Positions 14,046-28,607 of a stretch of 64,000 nucleotides of DNA are shown in pieces. Source of the stretch: Phoebastria nigripes (lineage: Eukaryota > Chordata > Aves > Procellariiformes > Diomedeidae); the NCBI GenBank assembly GCA_035582835.1, contig JAYKAV010000411.1:186001-250000 (forward strand), in the 5' to 3' direction. The position numbers were made by a program, and so were the translations under genes. Each line of letters starts with the position of its first letter. Position 1 is the first letter of the stretch. Under the pieces are notes generated by a model that was given only the letters and a program-made list of their open reading frames with translations, did no database searches and was not told the DNA's origin.

Positions 14046-14629
14046 AAGCCCAATAATTCGAGATTTTTAATCTACAAATCTTGATAGTCATCAGTACAGT
14101 CTTCAGCTTTTGTCTTGTTTTGTTTTTGCTGGTTTAAGATGAATTCTGAAATCCACTACACCACCAAACATTGGGAGAAAAAAAAAAAAAAATCTATTCA
14201 TTATGGTCAATTTGCCACTCTCAAATTTAAAAGTATAACTAAGAACTAATAACTCCTGCATTTGTACACAAAGGTACTGTATTCTGTAAAATGTCCTGAG
14301 AAGGGATTTTGAAAAAGGACCCCTGATTACAATTTAGTAACTACAGCCAGCAAAAAGAGTTTAATAATAATGGATCCTTAAAAAGCAGCAAAAAAACCAC
14401 CCCAAAACTAAATGTTCATTTAAGATTCTGAAGCAGGGATAAACTGTATTTTAATAACTGCAAGTTCATTACATCACACCGAGTGTACTTTCTACTCTTT
14501 CAATGAAGAGTAGGTAGTTAACTGAAAACAAGATATAAATCTAAATCTCAAGTCCTTTTCCAGTCTTTAACAAGCTCTTTCTCTCAAGGAAAACTTCCAC
14601 TTATTAATATTAGCCTTGCAGCACAATAG

Positions 14630-14725
14630 GCAGACATACTCCTATTTTCCAGAGAAGTCTGTGACGCACAGAAGAATCTTGCCCAAAGTCAAGATGGCAC
14701 ATGTACAAATCGCTCCAGTTATGGG
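14630..14725 (+). mobile_element. MIR-like ancient SINE fragment
   Basis: The stretch CTCCTATTTTCCAGAGAAG, then GACGCACAGAAG, then TCTTGCCCAAAGTCAAGATGG follows the order of the MIR core (CCATTTTACAGATGAGG, GGCACAGAGAGG, ACTTGCCCAAGGTCACACAG) with small gaps. It is strongly diverged, as expected for a repeat of amniote age. The boundaries are approximate. Confidence 0.55.
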
Positions 14726-15146
14726 TTTTAACTAGACAATCCTATCCTCAAAAACATTATTTTAGAAGGGGTTCATCAGTGATTCCATTGCATACATTGA
14801 GAGCTATAATATTATCTTGCCTGAAGTACAAAATTCGCAGTCCCGAAGTGTATTCAGTATAATATAATAACTATGTATTTCTATTCACTCCAAAAACTAT
14901 GAACACATGAAAACTGCATGCTCTAAAACAAACATCTGCCATGACGGATTATTAGCAAAATCTGCTGTACTTATGGAATGCATACAAATGAATTATAAAA
15001 AACCTTAGAATTCTTTATAAATTTTAACTCTATTTTTTCTTCAGAAATACTTTAAAGCATTTGAAAGTAAATAAATAGGTATTTAGTCCACAAGCTGTTC
15101 TAACACCAAGGTAAATCAGACACTGAAACTCAAATTGCTGTAGGTT

Positions 15147-15202
15147 AAAAAAACCAACCAACCAAACAAACAAAAAAACCACCAAAAAACCCCCAAACCC
15201 CA
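15147..15202. repeat. A/C-rich low-complexity tract
   Basis: A run of A with CCAACCAACC, CAAACAAACA and CCCCCAAACCCC words. Similar tracts with A/C on the plus strand occur near 17190-17275, 21430-21455, 21945-21990, 51650-51695 and 52618-52650. The same class with G/T on the plus strand occurs near 2500-2530, 7320-7345, 20040-20080, 31025-31075, 41728-41745 and 43305-43345. Confidence 0.85.
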
Positions 15203-18200
15203 CTAATTAAATTTTACTTACTGCGTTTGCAGCTAATGAGACCTTTTTCTTCCTTTTTTTCCCCTCTGTTCAGCATGTATTCTATGTGATTCTCACACTG
15301 ACATTTACAAAACACTGAAATATTTGTGAAGTCTACTTCTGAATATAATATTAAATATAATGTTAATTGAACACGTGGGGGTGCATTGCTTGTTTATTAA
15401 GTCAACTGAAATGCACAGGACTAGTTTTGCAAAACTACAAACTCACCCACTGAGGCAAAGCCTCAAACTTGATCCTAATATTCTGAACTCTGCATCTGAA
15501 ACTTTCTTTGGATGTGAAGACAATCCCACAGTAGTCATCTGACTTTTACCAAGCCCCAAATAAAGTCCTCGCATGGGATTACCGGGAGAACTGTATTGCT
15601 AAATGGGCACTCTTTCAAAAAAGAAAACAGGATGGCTTCAGTTCTTTGTCGTACAATAGTTAAATACTGCCTCATATTTGTAATAAAGACCGGACTAGAT
15701 TTTCAAGCACCCTGACCAAAGTCTGAAAGCGATTATACATTCACACAGTTTCATTTTTCTGAAGTCTAAATGGGAAAAAAAGTTCTTTCTTCCTTTCTAG
15801 TTCTTTCTTGCCTTATGATATTGCTGTGCAAATGTAAACAATTACATTGCTCTGAAAATAGAGAAGTACAGCTGCTTCCAGTATTTTAGACAGAGGTGAA
15901 CTGATACCCTGGGTTACTTTAATCTACTATGGAAAATTCATGAATTGCAATGGAAGATGTTGCCTTTAAATAGCACCATTCACAGCAGAGCAGACTTCCA
16001 AGATGATGAGATGAAGTTAAAAAATGCTATATTAAAGATTTTTTGAAAACACAGAGCCTAATAAAGAAGAAAAGCACATGCTTAGGAATTAACTGGAAAG
16101 ATCCAGTTTCCTGGTACTGATCTGGGAATTATAAACAGAGAAGTAAGTAGAAAGGGCATATTTCTCAGTGTTCCTTTACAACACTGTAATATAAATGAGA
16201 TTTTCGATCTGTTCTGTCTTGGAGGAATGAGCCCCACTGCTGCAAACTGCAGTTATTAAAACTCCTCAGATTTATTCAGGTTGAGTATTTTGCCCTAGAT
16301 TCTGATATTGCTTCACTATTTATTAACGGTTAAGTTTAGTGTGTGTTACAGAAATATAATTTCTGAGAAATATACCACAGTCTTAGTATAAGAAAAATCA
16401 AGGATCTATACTGCATGCAATAGCTGAAAGTCCAATATATCAGGCAGTTTGTTTGTTAAAGTTGCTACTGCAGGTTAAAATCTATGTTTTATATTATTCC
16501 TGATATCACATATAATTCACTTTTTTGGAAGAATACATTAAAGAAATATGGCAGAAATAATGAAAGCAAACTAAAAGTCATAGCATGAAAAAAAGACAAA
16601 GGACTAGGCAGTGTTTAAATCAGAGTATCTATCTCAGCTTGCGATACTTTCCTTAGTATAGACCTTCGGAAAATCCAGAGAAATGATGAAAGGGCTTGAC
16701 CTTCCTTTTCGGACTTGCATCTTGCTTTCTTTGAAGTTTTCTTTTAAAAACTCTAACTTGCAAGTAATACACGCATGCTCTACTCAGTCATTTTTATGTC
16801 CAGAGACTGCCTTTTACAGTGGCAAAACAATTCCCCCCCCCTCCCAGGTACAAAGCGTCCATGAAAAGGCTCTAGCAGAGAAAAGGAAAGAGTAAATTCT
16901 GAAGAACAGATAAAGGTACCTGTGGAAAATGAACGGCTCTACCTCATTATTTTAGAGGTAACTCCTAGTACACACAACAACAGTTTACCAGAGTATTTCT
17001 ATTTTTTCAGCCAAACTGTATCTGCATGAAGGTGAGGCAGGGGTGAGAGGGCTGGTGGAAGGAAAAGCAACGTTAGCAAGTCTCACAAACATAGTGTATT
17101 CTGAGAGTACCACAAGAATTAACACAGTATTCACACTGCAGATGCCTTTGCAGAGGCATTTCCAAGAACACGTTATGATTATCAAAATCTTAAAAAAACA
17201 AAAACAAACCAAAAACAAAACAACAACAAAAAAAAACCCACCAAAACCAAACACAAAACAACACAAACCCACACTATTATACTTTGGGATAATGAAGTTC
17301 CAATGCATTCAATCTACTTTGGCATTGCAAAATCCATAGATTTAGTTAATAATATGCCTTAAAGATCTATCACAAACTGAAGGGCTACCAAATTATGAGG
17401 ACAGTTGCTGTTATAAAAATAACAAAAAGGTTTCTGACTATGCAAGTGTAACCTTCAAAACCTGCCAACAAAGCTTCTGACTGACGGAACTACTGCCTTT
17501 TCGTATGCAGCTCTTTTTACCTACTTCTGTGGTAAAATAGTTTTACCTATGTATTTACTTCAGCTAGTAATACTCACTTATGAAATACTGAGATTATAGT
17601 TTGCTTGTTCTCCAACAGTATAAAGAATGGCTTACCACTGAGAGGCATAAAGAAACACACATATTTAACAGTACCAAATGTCCAGTAAAACAGAGTCCAA
17701 GAGTCCCTCTTAATGATGGCCACATTCACTAAAGACAAGGGCTTCCCATGAGTAGTGTTCTTTATTACTCTAACTTTAATCTCTAATTTTTGGGACACTC
17801 ACTGTACTGCATAAGCACTACCTCAAAACAAAAGTAACAGCAAGTATAAATTTTGCTGTTTTACAGAATATATAATGTATTAACTTTTCTCAAATGCTTT
17901 GTTTTATCTTTACTGAAACTCCATGTTATGCACCACAGGTTTTTAATATTGTTCACTCTTCCTAAATGGGAAGTGCAAAAGACTGAAATTACTTAAGATC
18001 CTGTGGCAAATGGGCACAGGTAATGGGACTGTCTTCTTAGAACATCTGCTTATTATCTTTAAAAAGTCTAAGAGTTTGATATTCAGGCTTTTACCTATGA
18101 AATAATGATGATACTTTTCAGTTAAATGATTGATTCTTTTAAATAGCTTTTAAAACATGAAAAATTATTTACCTCTACTTAATATATTACAGCACTTCTA

Positions 18201-21200
18201 TGCTTATTTTCAATGGATTCATGGAATAAATATGCAACTGTAGGCAGATTTTGAGCCTCTACTAACAACGAACTTTCCTAAATTGACTTCTGTTTCCAGC
18301 TGTACTCAAATATTTATTTTAACCTTTCAAGACTATACTCAAATAATACATAGCTTTTGAGACTCCAGCTGTTTACACTACTGTAGAACTTGTATTTTAA
18401 AAATAGAAGTAGATTTTTAGGCTATGTTGAAGGCAGTAAACATTTGGTTAATGATGTTCAGAAAAGACATTAATGCTTCCAAAGTTTTCACAATCTCACT
18501 GGTACATGGAATGGCCAGGAACATGACTAGACCTATCTTTAATGTATGTATTACCTCATCTACTCATGCCCTAATCAATTAATCAAAATAGACTATATCA
18601 AGACTTTTTTCCTCAATGATACTAACAATAAACAGACTTGACTACTGTTGGGGAGCATAAGGGTGAAGGGGGAACAGATTGATTCAGAGCACACTACTGC
18701 AACAACAAAAGCGTAGAGCAAAACACTAACAAATCATAACAGAGTATAGGTTATGTATTTTATGAAGTACAACAAAACAAATCTATATAAACCATAATAT
18801 TATAATTTTTCACATCATATCATGCTATACAATGAGCATTGGATTAATCTATGTTGTGTCTTATATTATGAAATAGCTAGCCATATACAGATTTCAAAAA
18901 ATGTATTTCTATTTCAAATCTTATTATAGTTCGTGTTTCACTTATGTATGAAAACACCACTATAGTTTTTAATTTGATACTTTTCTCCAGTTTTCTTCAA
19001 GAAACACACTAGGCATACGCAGTGGTAAAATTAAATATGCCTATTCCAAAGGCCTTGCACAATTTTGTTAGGAAAAAAAAAACAACATATGGAAATCAGA
19101 GCTTTTACTACATAAATGGAGAAGAGAGGGACAGCAGTTTGGAACATGGTATTTATATGAGTGTCATTACTTTTCTATTTCAGTCTAATGCAATTTTCCT
19201 TAAACAAGTACAAACTCTTACAGTACAATGCAAAGGCGCCTTTAAACCAAATCTTCTACCAGCATCTTGCTCCCTGCAATGCACTTGTTTTGGCAAACAG
19301 CTAGAAGCCTGCCAAGAAGAGGTCATCGATCTTTGCCTGAAAAGCTTGAGCCAGCTTTATACAGTAAGGGCTTATTACAAACACACAATGCTTACCAGAT
19401 GTTCCATCAGCTAACTGGATACAATCCAAGGGATGGCTATAAATCCACGGAGAGATGTTTGTTACGAAGGCATTTGCCACATAAACTCAAAATTACATAA
19501 GCACCCTTTGGAGAACCTCTTCACTGAGCAGTGCAGTTTAAAAGGATCATGCACCAACAGACTGAATTGTCACCAAGTACTGATTTGCATTTGCACTGAT
19601 ACCTTTAAAAAGAATTTTGGGTTTGAACAGTTAGCCTGCAAGGTTCATTTTCCCAACCGAATGCCTGTGCCATTACTGAAGTCAGTGTTAACTTGCAAGA
19701 GCAAAGAACTTAATGTGGACTGTCACACTATTATTTTACAGCTCCTCCTTCCAGGCTTTCTAGTTACTGTCATTCGGGTAACAACACACAGACATCTGCT
19801 TTCAGATGCCATGCTACCAACAGGTGAAATTTTGTCTCAGGAGAAACATATCACCTACCAGACCAACAAGTAAATACACACCAGAGTCAGATGAATTACA
19901 GATATCTACTGACATTAACTTATTCTAACACATTTGGGAAAAAAGAGATTTATTTAAAGTTGTTCATTTGAGATGTGAAAAAGTTGTCTGGCTGAGCATC
20001 ATAACCTTCAAGTTTCCATATTAGTATAAATGCAATGCTTGGGGGGTTTTTTGGTTGGTTGTTGGGTGTTTTTTAAATAAACAAACTAGAAACTCAAGAT
20101 CTGGATGGGCAAAGATTTCTTCCAGTTTTAAACACAGTCATAAAATAGATTAACAGTTCCAAGAAGAGAAAGAAAGAAACCTAGAAAAAAAAACTTTCAT
20201 TTTTGTAATAAGCATCCACACTTCAGCACAGAGGTATTTTAAGATTAAACCAAATAAGACCCAAGAGAAAAGACATATTAGTAATAGTTTTGAATTATCC
20301 CTCCTAAGAGGAGAAAATGAAGACATAGCAGAAGGAGAAAACTTTGCAAACCAGTTTAAGCTTCTTTTATTTCTTTGATTTTACCCTTTTTCCTCACTTG
20401 TGGTTTGAATGAGTGCTGATCTTTTGGTGCTGAAGAAATGAAAAGCTGAATGGGGAAAAAATAATCCCCCAAACCCTACTTACATAAAACCAAAGCTTCA
20501 AAGGAAATAGGTTCTCAGTTGATACACTGCATAATGAGTTTTGAAAACAAAGATTCTGGTTACATTTGAAGTTGGCTCACACACTGCTGCTTGCTGTTGT
20601 TCTGTTAAAGCAAGGAAGCCTACAGAAGGAAAACNGAAAAGCTAGTGTAGTATCCTACCTTTGCCCAAGCTATGAATAAAAACTGGTTTCTCTGATTGGG
20701 TATTTTGCTTTACGTTGGGAAGGGAGAAAAGGTATACAATATGGACACTTCAAACCTTATCTCCCTGAGCCCACAATATTCCTGGGAACTTTCAGGGAGA
20801 GCTGCATTTGTGAAAGAGCTCTAACTCGTAAACCTACCTGAGTCAAGTGACTGAAGACAGAAACCATCCAGTTCGCACTGCAAGTTCAGCACTGTCCTGT
20901 TCAGATAGTTTCAGATTATTTTAACTCTCAGAAAAAGTCCCAGCCTTGAGTCTAAAAATATAATGTTCATGTGGCTTGTGAGTCTTGGTAAACAGCTTCC
21001 CAGGCATCAAGCAGCATCCTTACTTCACAGATACTTTACATTTTATCCCTGGAAGACTGCCTGCCCCAATGCCACAACAGATCCATTCGTGCAGATCCTT
21101 TCCGCTCCACCTACAGCTCTGGAGAAGCTGTAGGCTTGTTGGGGCACCCCCTGAGGGCAGTGCACTCTGACTCCACCTTTGCCTCTCCCCAGGCTCTATA

Positions 21201-24200
21201 TGGCTTTTCCTAAGCCACTTCCAACACATCAGCTTCCTCTCAGACATTAAAATACAGAGGAAGGTAAGGATGTGTGTGTGTTGAATGCTCAATCAAATTT
21301 TGGGTTGCAAAATAAGAGATAAGGAGGTCTCTGCAGTGAAGCTATTAAGGNACTCTGTGACTCTTCTTTTCCATGTGTTAACCCTAAGTGCATGGGTTAT
21401 TATACAATAGGTTCTCCATCCATTCTAATTTAAAAAAAAACCAACAAAAAACCCAATCTAGAAAAGAGGTAACCTTTGTAAACAAGTGATTAAACCAGCA
21501 CAGACAAAACTAATACAATAAAGAAGGTTGACTCCTGTGTTAAAATCTTAAAATGCAATTATTTGCAATGAAAAGCTGGTGATCAACTTGAAACTTTCTT
21601 TTAGAGAGAGACGCTACTGTCAGGAGGAGTAGCAAAGGTGGGCTACAGATACCTCCTGATGGAAGACANGTATCAGTGGGAATAAAGAACAATTTGTACC
21701 TTCTAAAAACACGAGAAATGTTTCTAGAAAGAGGTGAGCTGCTCTCCACCTACTGGAAGAATATTCAGCTGAGGTCTATCTATCTAGTCATATACTAGAA
21801 ATTCTAAACACACACAAGCATTCTTTCACAGCCTGTTCAACACCCTAAGATCAGCAGCTGATGGCTACCAGAAACGATTTCATGGTCTGCCTGATGAATC
21901 TTTCAACAGCACCACGAATGTCCCAAAATGGCAACCAGAGATAATAAAAAACAACAACAACAAAAAAAAAACCAAAAGAAAAAACCCCCCAACCTGTCAA
22001 AGTTGTATTTGCAATAGAAGACATTAGTGAAAGAAAACACCACTCTTCACTAAGGCAAATTCCTGAAACAAGCAAGCAAAAAGACTAGCTCCTGGATGCA
22101 TGTCATTTAGACTTCGATATTTCTGGGTAAGCACCTTCTGCTGTTCTCTGTTCAGACAGTACCTAGGACAACCAGATCTCATTTTCTGGGCCTTTATAGA
22201 ATAAGAAGCATAATTAATGATGATGANGACAACTACAAGATAGTCTAAGGAGCAAAAGCTCTGACAAATGGATACATTAGGAATTGTAGAGATCGTTTTC
22301 AACCCGTGGGGTATTTTCTACTAACAGATCTTTGCAAAAGGATGCTAAAACATGGAACAGAAATACAATTTTTCTTACTGTATTGATTCTACCGAAGTTG
22401 GATGCCTGGAACAAATCCTGTGAATATTCTGATTAACATGCTGTATCTATGTTATAGATTTATCAAGTATGAGACACAAGAACTAGGAAACCTCTTCTAA
22501 ACTCATATATTTTGACTTAAATGTTAAATGCATAACCTGACGTAGTCAGAAGTCTAAGGACTTCTTTGTTAGACATTTCAATGCAAAAGGCCAAATAATC
22601 AACCTAAACAAAAAATTTTGCATTCACGAAATACTGCCATGACTTCAGCTAACAGACGTTATTGGTAAATATCACCTTAAGTTCTTCATCCTGTGAAACT
22701 TAAGTATCTTACGAGCAGATGAGTCTGAAGATGAATGTATTAGAAGATGTAATCTTTTGTAGCTCCATAACTCATAGACATAACCAAGAACTTCCAACAG
22801 GCTGCTTTCTGCAGTACCTACCACCTCCAGCATGAGCTGTGGCGTTTTATTGCAATTCAACTGCCCACTCTAAAATGGGGAATCTGTAATTATATAGAAA
22901 GACAATTGCATAATGCAAATTGGGACATCTAACAATGATAGATAATCATTACAGTTGATTAGACATAGTACATAGAAAAAGAGTTTTGAATAGTTCTTAA
23001 ATTTTTATTACATGTTACCTACAATAAATAGTTAAAAAAAAAAAAAAAAAGACAACTAACCTGTCAGGTCATTCTGAAGTCATTCTACAGTTGATTCAAT
23101 ACTGACATATTACAAATGGTAACTTAATTGTAACTTGATAGAAAGCTACCATAAGTAACTGTATACATTTGTGTCACACATAAACCAATAATTCCAAAGA
23201 AAGAAGAAATCTACAGTGACAAATGCAGCAAGGAGGTCACAAGTTTTTAAATACAGCAGCATCTGTCTTTCAGTCTATATAAAACTGACTTTGTTGAAAA
23301 TGTTTTTAATCATTCCTGAGGCAATTTACCTCTCTTACCCACTTGATGGCCATCTGTTATTCCAGTTTATAAATTGAATCATTGTGTCATCATATTAGTT
23401 ATGTTTTAAACTTTCAGCCTGCATTTGGATCTGGATCAGCTACACTGGAGCTCTTAAATATTTCTGAAATCATTCAAAAAACTTCACTCACAAAATTCTA
23501 TAAGCACTAAAATAGATCAAAAAATACTGCCAAAGCATGTCAATAAAACAGTCAATGAGCGTACTTCAGCCTAGAAATAATGCATATGCTACAGCAACAC
23601 TGAATTAATACAGAATATCAGTATGACCTCGGGACAACAAGCAGCACTGAAGAAATGAGTAAGACAGCATGTCTTACAGAGTCTCCTGTTCATCCAAAGA
23701 CTGATAAACAGACACACCTTTCTACACAGCTCTGGCAGAAGTTGAAGATACAAGACTAAAAACCCAAGTAATCATTAGATCCAGTTTGTGAAGACATGAG
23801 AATAAATATGATAGACCTTTCCCAAGCTAATTACTACTTACAAACACTAGTCTACTCTAAACCTTGTTTTTCTTATAACTGCATATATAAAATGGAGTCA
23901 CCAGATGTTTGATTAATAGCAGAATTGACTGATTACATGCTTTGCAAGTCTGACAAAATATTCTGGCAGGGTAACAACAACCACCTATATTTTGAACTGG
24001 TCTCCCAAAAGCAAGTTATCAGAAACGCTTATTCTTAAAGATCCTATGTGTTTGCATATGGCACAGTACATGGCTCAATGAAGTTAACCAAAAAATTCCA
24101 ACTAATACTACCAGATGCTGTGTCAGGTCCACAGAAGCTCCATTTTTTTGACCAAAGGGATTTGTTTTTAAAATATCCCTTAAAGTTTTGAGTGGGCAGT

Positions 24201-24419
24201 TATTATTTGTCAACACTTAAAAAAATCCAATAAAAGTATTAAAATTATAAACAAATATTTTTATAAATAGGACTTTACTGATTAACTGTTGCAGTTACTT
24301 TAGCCTGTGAATGGATACCTTAGTGTGTATCTACATTTGGGAAGTTTCCACCGACACAGCTGTTTCCATTCATGGGAAACACAAATGTGTATTTACTCTG
24401 AATGCACAGAGCCATTTCT
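15203..24419. other. Intronic sequence, largely unique
   Basis: Apart from the A/C tracts and the open-frame stretch at 19022-19873, both listed separately, I see no structure. A mildly GC-richer 200 bp lies at 21040-21220 with no assignable content. Confidence 0.5.
19022..19873 (+). other. Stretch with three overlapping unassigned open frames; not called a gene
   Basis: Open frames of 130 codons (19022-19414), 77 codons (19267-19500) and 146 codons (19433-19873) follow one another on the plus strand in AT-rich DNA where stops should be common. The translations have many Cys and His but no arrangement I recognise as a domain, and there is no promoter or splice structure I can defend. A chance run, a conserved non-coding element or an antisense transcript are all possible. 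Confidence 0.25.
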
Positions 24420-24550
24420 ATAATAAAGTAAATAATAATATAGTAAAGTAAACTATATATATAATATATATATAATGTAGTAGAGTGTATATATATACAT
24501 ATATAATGTAGTAAAGTAAATTATAATATAGTAAATCTATAGAAGGTAAA
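24420..24550. repeat. AT-rich imperfect tandem repeat
   Basis: The block consists of alternating TA runs and repeated ATAATGTAGTAAAGTAAA-like words. It is a likely polymorphic and assembly-prone site in intron 2. Confidence 0.85.
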
Positions 24551-27500
24551 TAACCCTGCAGATCAATTTTGGCATAGAGAGTGTAAAGACCTGAATCACA
24601 GGTGTTACAGAAATACTGTTCACATAGTTTAAAATGGAGAATTTAAAAAATGTATTTTAAGAGCTGTTTTCTCTCCTTTTTCCTATGTCCCCATCAGCAA
24701 AAGCATGCTAAAGTATTTTGCAGGACTGGTTTTGAAAGCACAATATGGGGATGTTCAAATTTTAGCAGAAAAATTTAAATCCTAACTTTTGAGAACATCA
24801 CCTTCTGCGTGACAAACAGTTCATTTAGCATTTTCTTTTCAGTATGTGGGCCAGACAGTTCCTACTACAGAATTTACAAAAGATTGCTAAAATAAATAGT
24901 TACTCACCCTCCCTCTCAGTGCAGAACAAACATTCAGAAGCTATAAGCAGGCTCCAAAACAGGATTAGTGTAAAAAAGGTGATGATAAAAACGTTCCTGT
25001 TGCGTTTGTTGTTGTAAGGGTTTTTTATGTAGTTTGCTTTCCACTTCTCAGACTTTAGAATTTGTGTTTTCCAACCTTTTTCTGCTTCAAAGACTAGAAT
25101 TGAATGGGAGCAAGTTCTAGAAAATGATGTTTTCAGAACAAATCCAAATACCTTGAGCTTTGAACAATGCACTGTGAGAGTTGGCAGTGCCGCAAGATAT
25201 CCAGTGGAGAGCGGTCTAAAGTCTTGGGCTTCCCAGGCTGCCCCCCTCACAAGTGCACTGTTGCTGCTGGAAAAGTAGAGCTTCTCCTTCAGGCAGCTTC
25301 TGAAGGAAATTTCACAATATAGGAAATGGCAGAGAAGCTGGCACAGCTCTATAACCCCCCATGGATTTGTAGCTTGTCTTTAGAATGGGAGAAAAATTGC
25401 AAGTAGCAAAGCCAGCAACTCAACACTTCTTTCTACGGTTCCACATAAAAATACCTGTCAGATGCTGATATTGATATCTAAAGATGGCTCTCAACAAGTC
25501 TGTCTCAATGTGACAAAGAGAGGCAGAAGTACTCTTAGCTCCCTTTGTAATCTGTCATATTTCCATCTGTTCTTTACACCTAAGCCACACAAGTGATGAA
25601 AGTCCATGAATGATTCAGTTTAGAGGAGNGGGAAGAAGGAAGAGAAATTGTGTACTTTTGTTGAGGAAGTCAGCTTATAACAATGAACTGTTTTCATTGT
25701 TTTGCCATGCAAGTGCAAATAGTGCAGAGGGATAAGCAATCTGGCAGCTGGGACTAAGGGACAATTGAATTTTAAGAGGTATATGGTAACAACATCTTAT
25801 GTCAATATTATGTAAAAGCTTACTAAAACTATTGAGAATATACTACTAATGAGAATGGTTCTTCTTTATCCACCATTTAGGGTATCGTATGTAAACTTTT
25901 ATATAGCAATTTATTCACATAAGGTCTCACTTGCAAAATTAGGACTTTTGCCTCTTAGAGGCGATTTAATAGAGGACAAAGCTCTCTGCCCATATTAATG
26001 GATTCAACTAATCTTAAGTCAATTATACCAAAATGGAATTTGGATATCTATCTAAAAAATCTTTTGGAAGTGCCAAGTAACTGAAGTTACGTTATTGATT
26101 GCTGATAATTAGAAACCTGCATATATCACATAGAAGAAACAAGTTCAATTTTCAGCACACAGAACTACAAGACAATACTGGTTGGCAAGTATATACTACA
26201 TCTCAATGGCTGAGATTTTTTTATTGCCTATTTTTTTAAAAATACTGCTAACTGAGAAACATGCAACATGATTGCTTTCTCCAGTTACAATTGTTGCTAC
26301 AGGTATTTTTATTTTCATAAATTGCCAATTTTTTCCCCTCCAGAATCCGAGGTGAAATAGCAATACCCATTTGTGCAGCATGAAAAGAATGCTATGTACT
26401 CTGTGGCTATTCACAATGAAGATTGGAGTTCAAAAACAACATCCTGGTTAACAAATAAGGTCAAGAGTAGCAATTACCTCAACCAACCCTAGCCACTCAA
26501 AAGTCATGCATTTAGTCTAACCTTAATCTTACGTTCCTTTCATAAGTCAACAAATACAGATCAACTACAGTGAACTGCCCCATTGAAATACATATCAGAT
26601 GTATTCTATTTACATACATATTTATATATGTAAATATACATAGATCAAATTAAATAGGCATTTTTGAAACATGTAGAATAAATTACCTTCCGTGTGGGTT
26701 AAGTGTTTCTGTTCGCTACAGGATGCATACAGTTGTTATATTAAACTAGGTGCTTCACTAAGTCAGCTGAAGTGAGAGGAGTCTCATCCTAGGCCTCAGC
26801 CCTAACAAAGCAGTCTAAAAATAGGATTTCATAACATTGCTAACAAAACACCATACAAACAGTTTACGAGCTGTTGTACAAACCTGGTCCAACTTCCCTT
26901 GTGAGGAAAACCAAAACTTTCCTAGAGAATTTTGCAATACTCCTACACAACACTTTTCCATGGTTATTTAATTGTATGGGAAAGCTCTAAAATTATATAA
27001 GTTCTGTTGCATTTGTAAGCACACCAACTTCTCCAGGGTTCTACCAAATTCACCCTAACTAAGCCTCTTCGTCTTCCCAAGGGCTTCCCATAAGACAGCA
27101 TTTCATAAGCTGTTTTCCCTCAGTGGCCTGTTTCCATTCGAGTGCTCCCCTTCAACACTCATGTAGCGACACAAATTCTAGTTCTGCAAATTTCCTTCCA
27201 AGCACCTTTCAAGTGTCACAGGATAATGTACCACATAATATAGGAGACATTACCATAGCCATTTTTTCCTTTCGTGTATAAAAGGTTATAGAGTTTTAAA
27301 AAACTTTGAAGAACAACATAGCACCATTTTTCCTGCCCTCTGACAGTCTGACATACCTGAATGCATCTTGTGATGGAATAGTAACACTATGCTCGTCTGG
27401 GTATCAGCTAACTATCAATGGAAGGTTGGAAGAACATCTACCTGCCCTATGACAGAACCACACCAATGCCTTTAACCACATTTCAGTTCCATCATTGGCA

Positions 27501-28607
27501 TGCCAATTAGCAATATATGTGGAAACTACTATTATTAAACTGGTATTTTCTTCAGTATGCAGGAAGAAAAAAGGCAGAGCATATCTTATGTGGGTACAAA
27601 ATGTGGCTGTAAGATGAAGTTTAAATAATAGTCTGCTTTGTTTTTAAAATTCAGGATTTAGAGCAGTATGTGTTTTTGCAAGCTACTGTTAGTAATTGGT
27701 CAGAGCACAGCAATTCATTACAAAGAACAGAAATATAAAAGCGTTCTTCCGCTGTTTCTCAACTGTGCCAGGCAAAATAATTTCATTTCATTTCATAGCA
27801 TTTTCTGTTTCAGCTTCCGTCAGGGTTTATGTGGATCTTCTTTATGTACTGTGAACCAATGATAACTGCGTTTAGCTGAGCTCTAGGACCTACTGGGGAA
27901 AGCTGATCAGTGGACATCGTTTAAAATAATCAAACCCAAACCAGCCATCTAGGCCATTTCAGCAGGTCAGGCTGTCATCGAGAGCATGACTAAGATACAC
28001 GGATTTTCTCCTTCATAAATTCTCCTTTTCCCAACATATACCACCTGACTCTGTTCCCACTTAACAGCAGAAAAATATCTTAAGAATTGAATAAATACTT
28101 CTCTTCCATCTTTCTTTGTTTTTTTTNCCAACATGTAACTGCTGTGTCATAAAAATGAAAACACCTTTTATCATTACAATGTTTTGGTCATTACTTTACT
28201 TGAAAAAGAAAACATTTAGTGGAAAAACACCAAATATTAGAATAATAAACTCTTCCCCCCCCACCTTTGACACCTTATCATTTCTAGCTACATAATATGG
28301 TTAGAATTCTTCCAAAAATAAGAATTTGGAAGTTTCTTCTGGAAATTAATACTACTAAAATAGTCTCATTTCATTACTTTGAATGTAATGAAACCAGTCC
28401 TTTTAGCTGGTATTGTTACAATCAGTGATTAACAGGGTAAGATGAACTGCAACTGCTCATTGACTCACAGGCAGATACATCAAAATGTGTTCACCAACGA
28501 GCTCGTACAGATTTAAGAGGGTATTGGCACAGCACCTCCTCTAATACTTCCATTTCAGAAGCCCTTGGAAGATTCCATTTGTGAAAGAATAAGATAAAAT
28601 ATTTAAA
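24551..28607. other. PRKCE: Intronic sequence up to the PRKCE donor
   Basis: Unique AT-rich sequence. No repeat of note and no second exon was recognised. A short T run with an N lies at 28120-28127. Confidence 0.5.
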
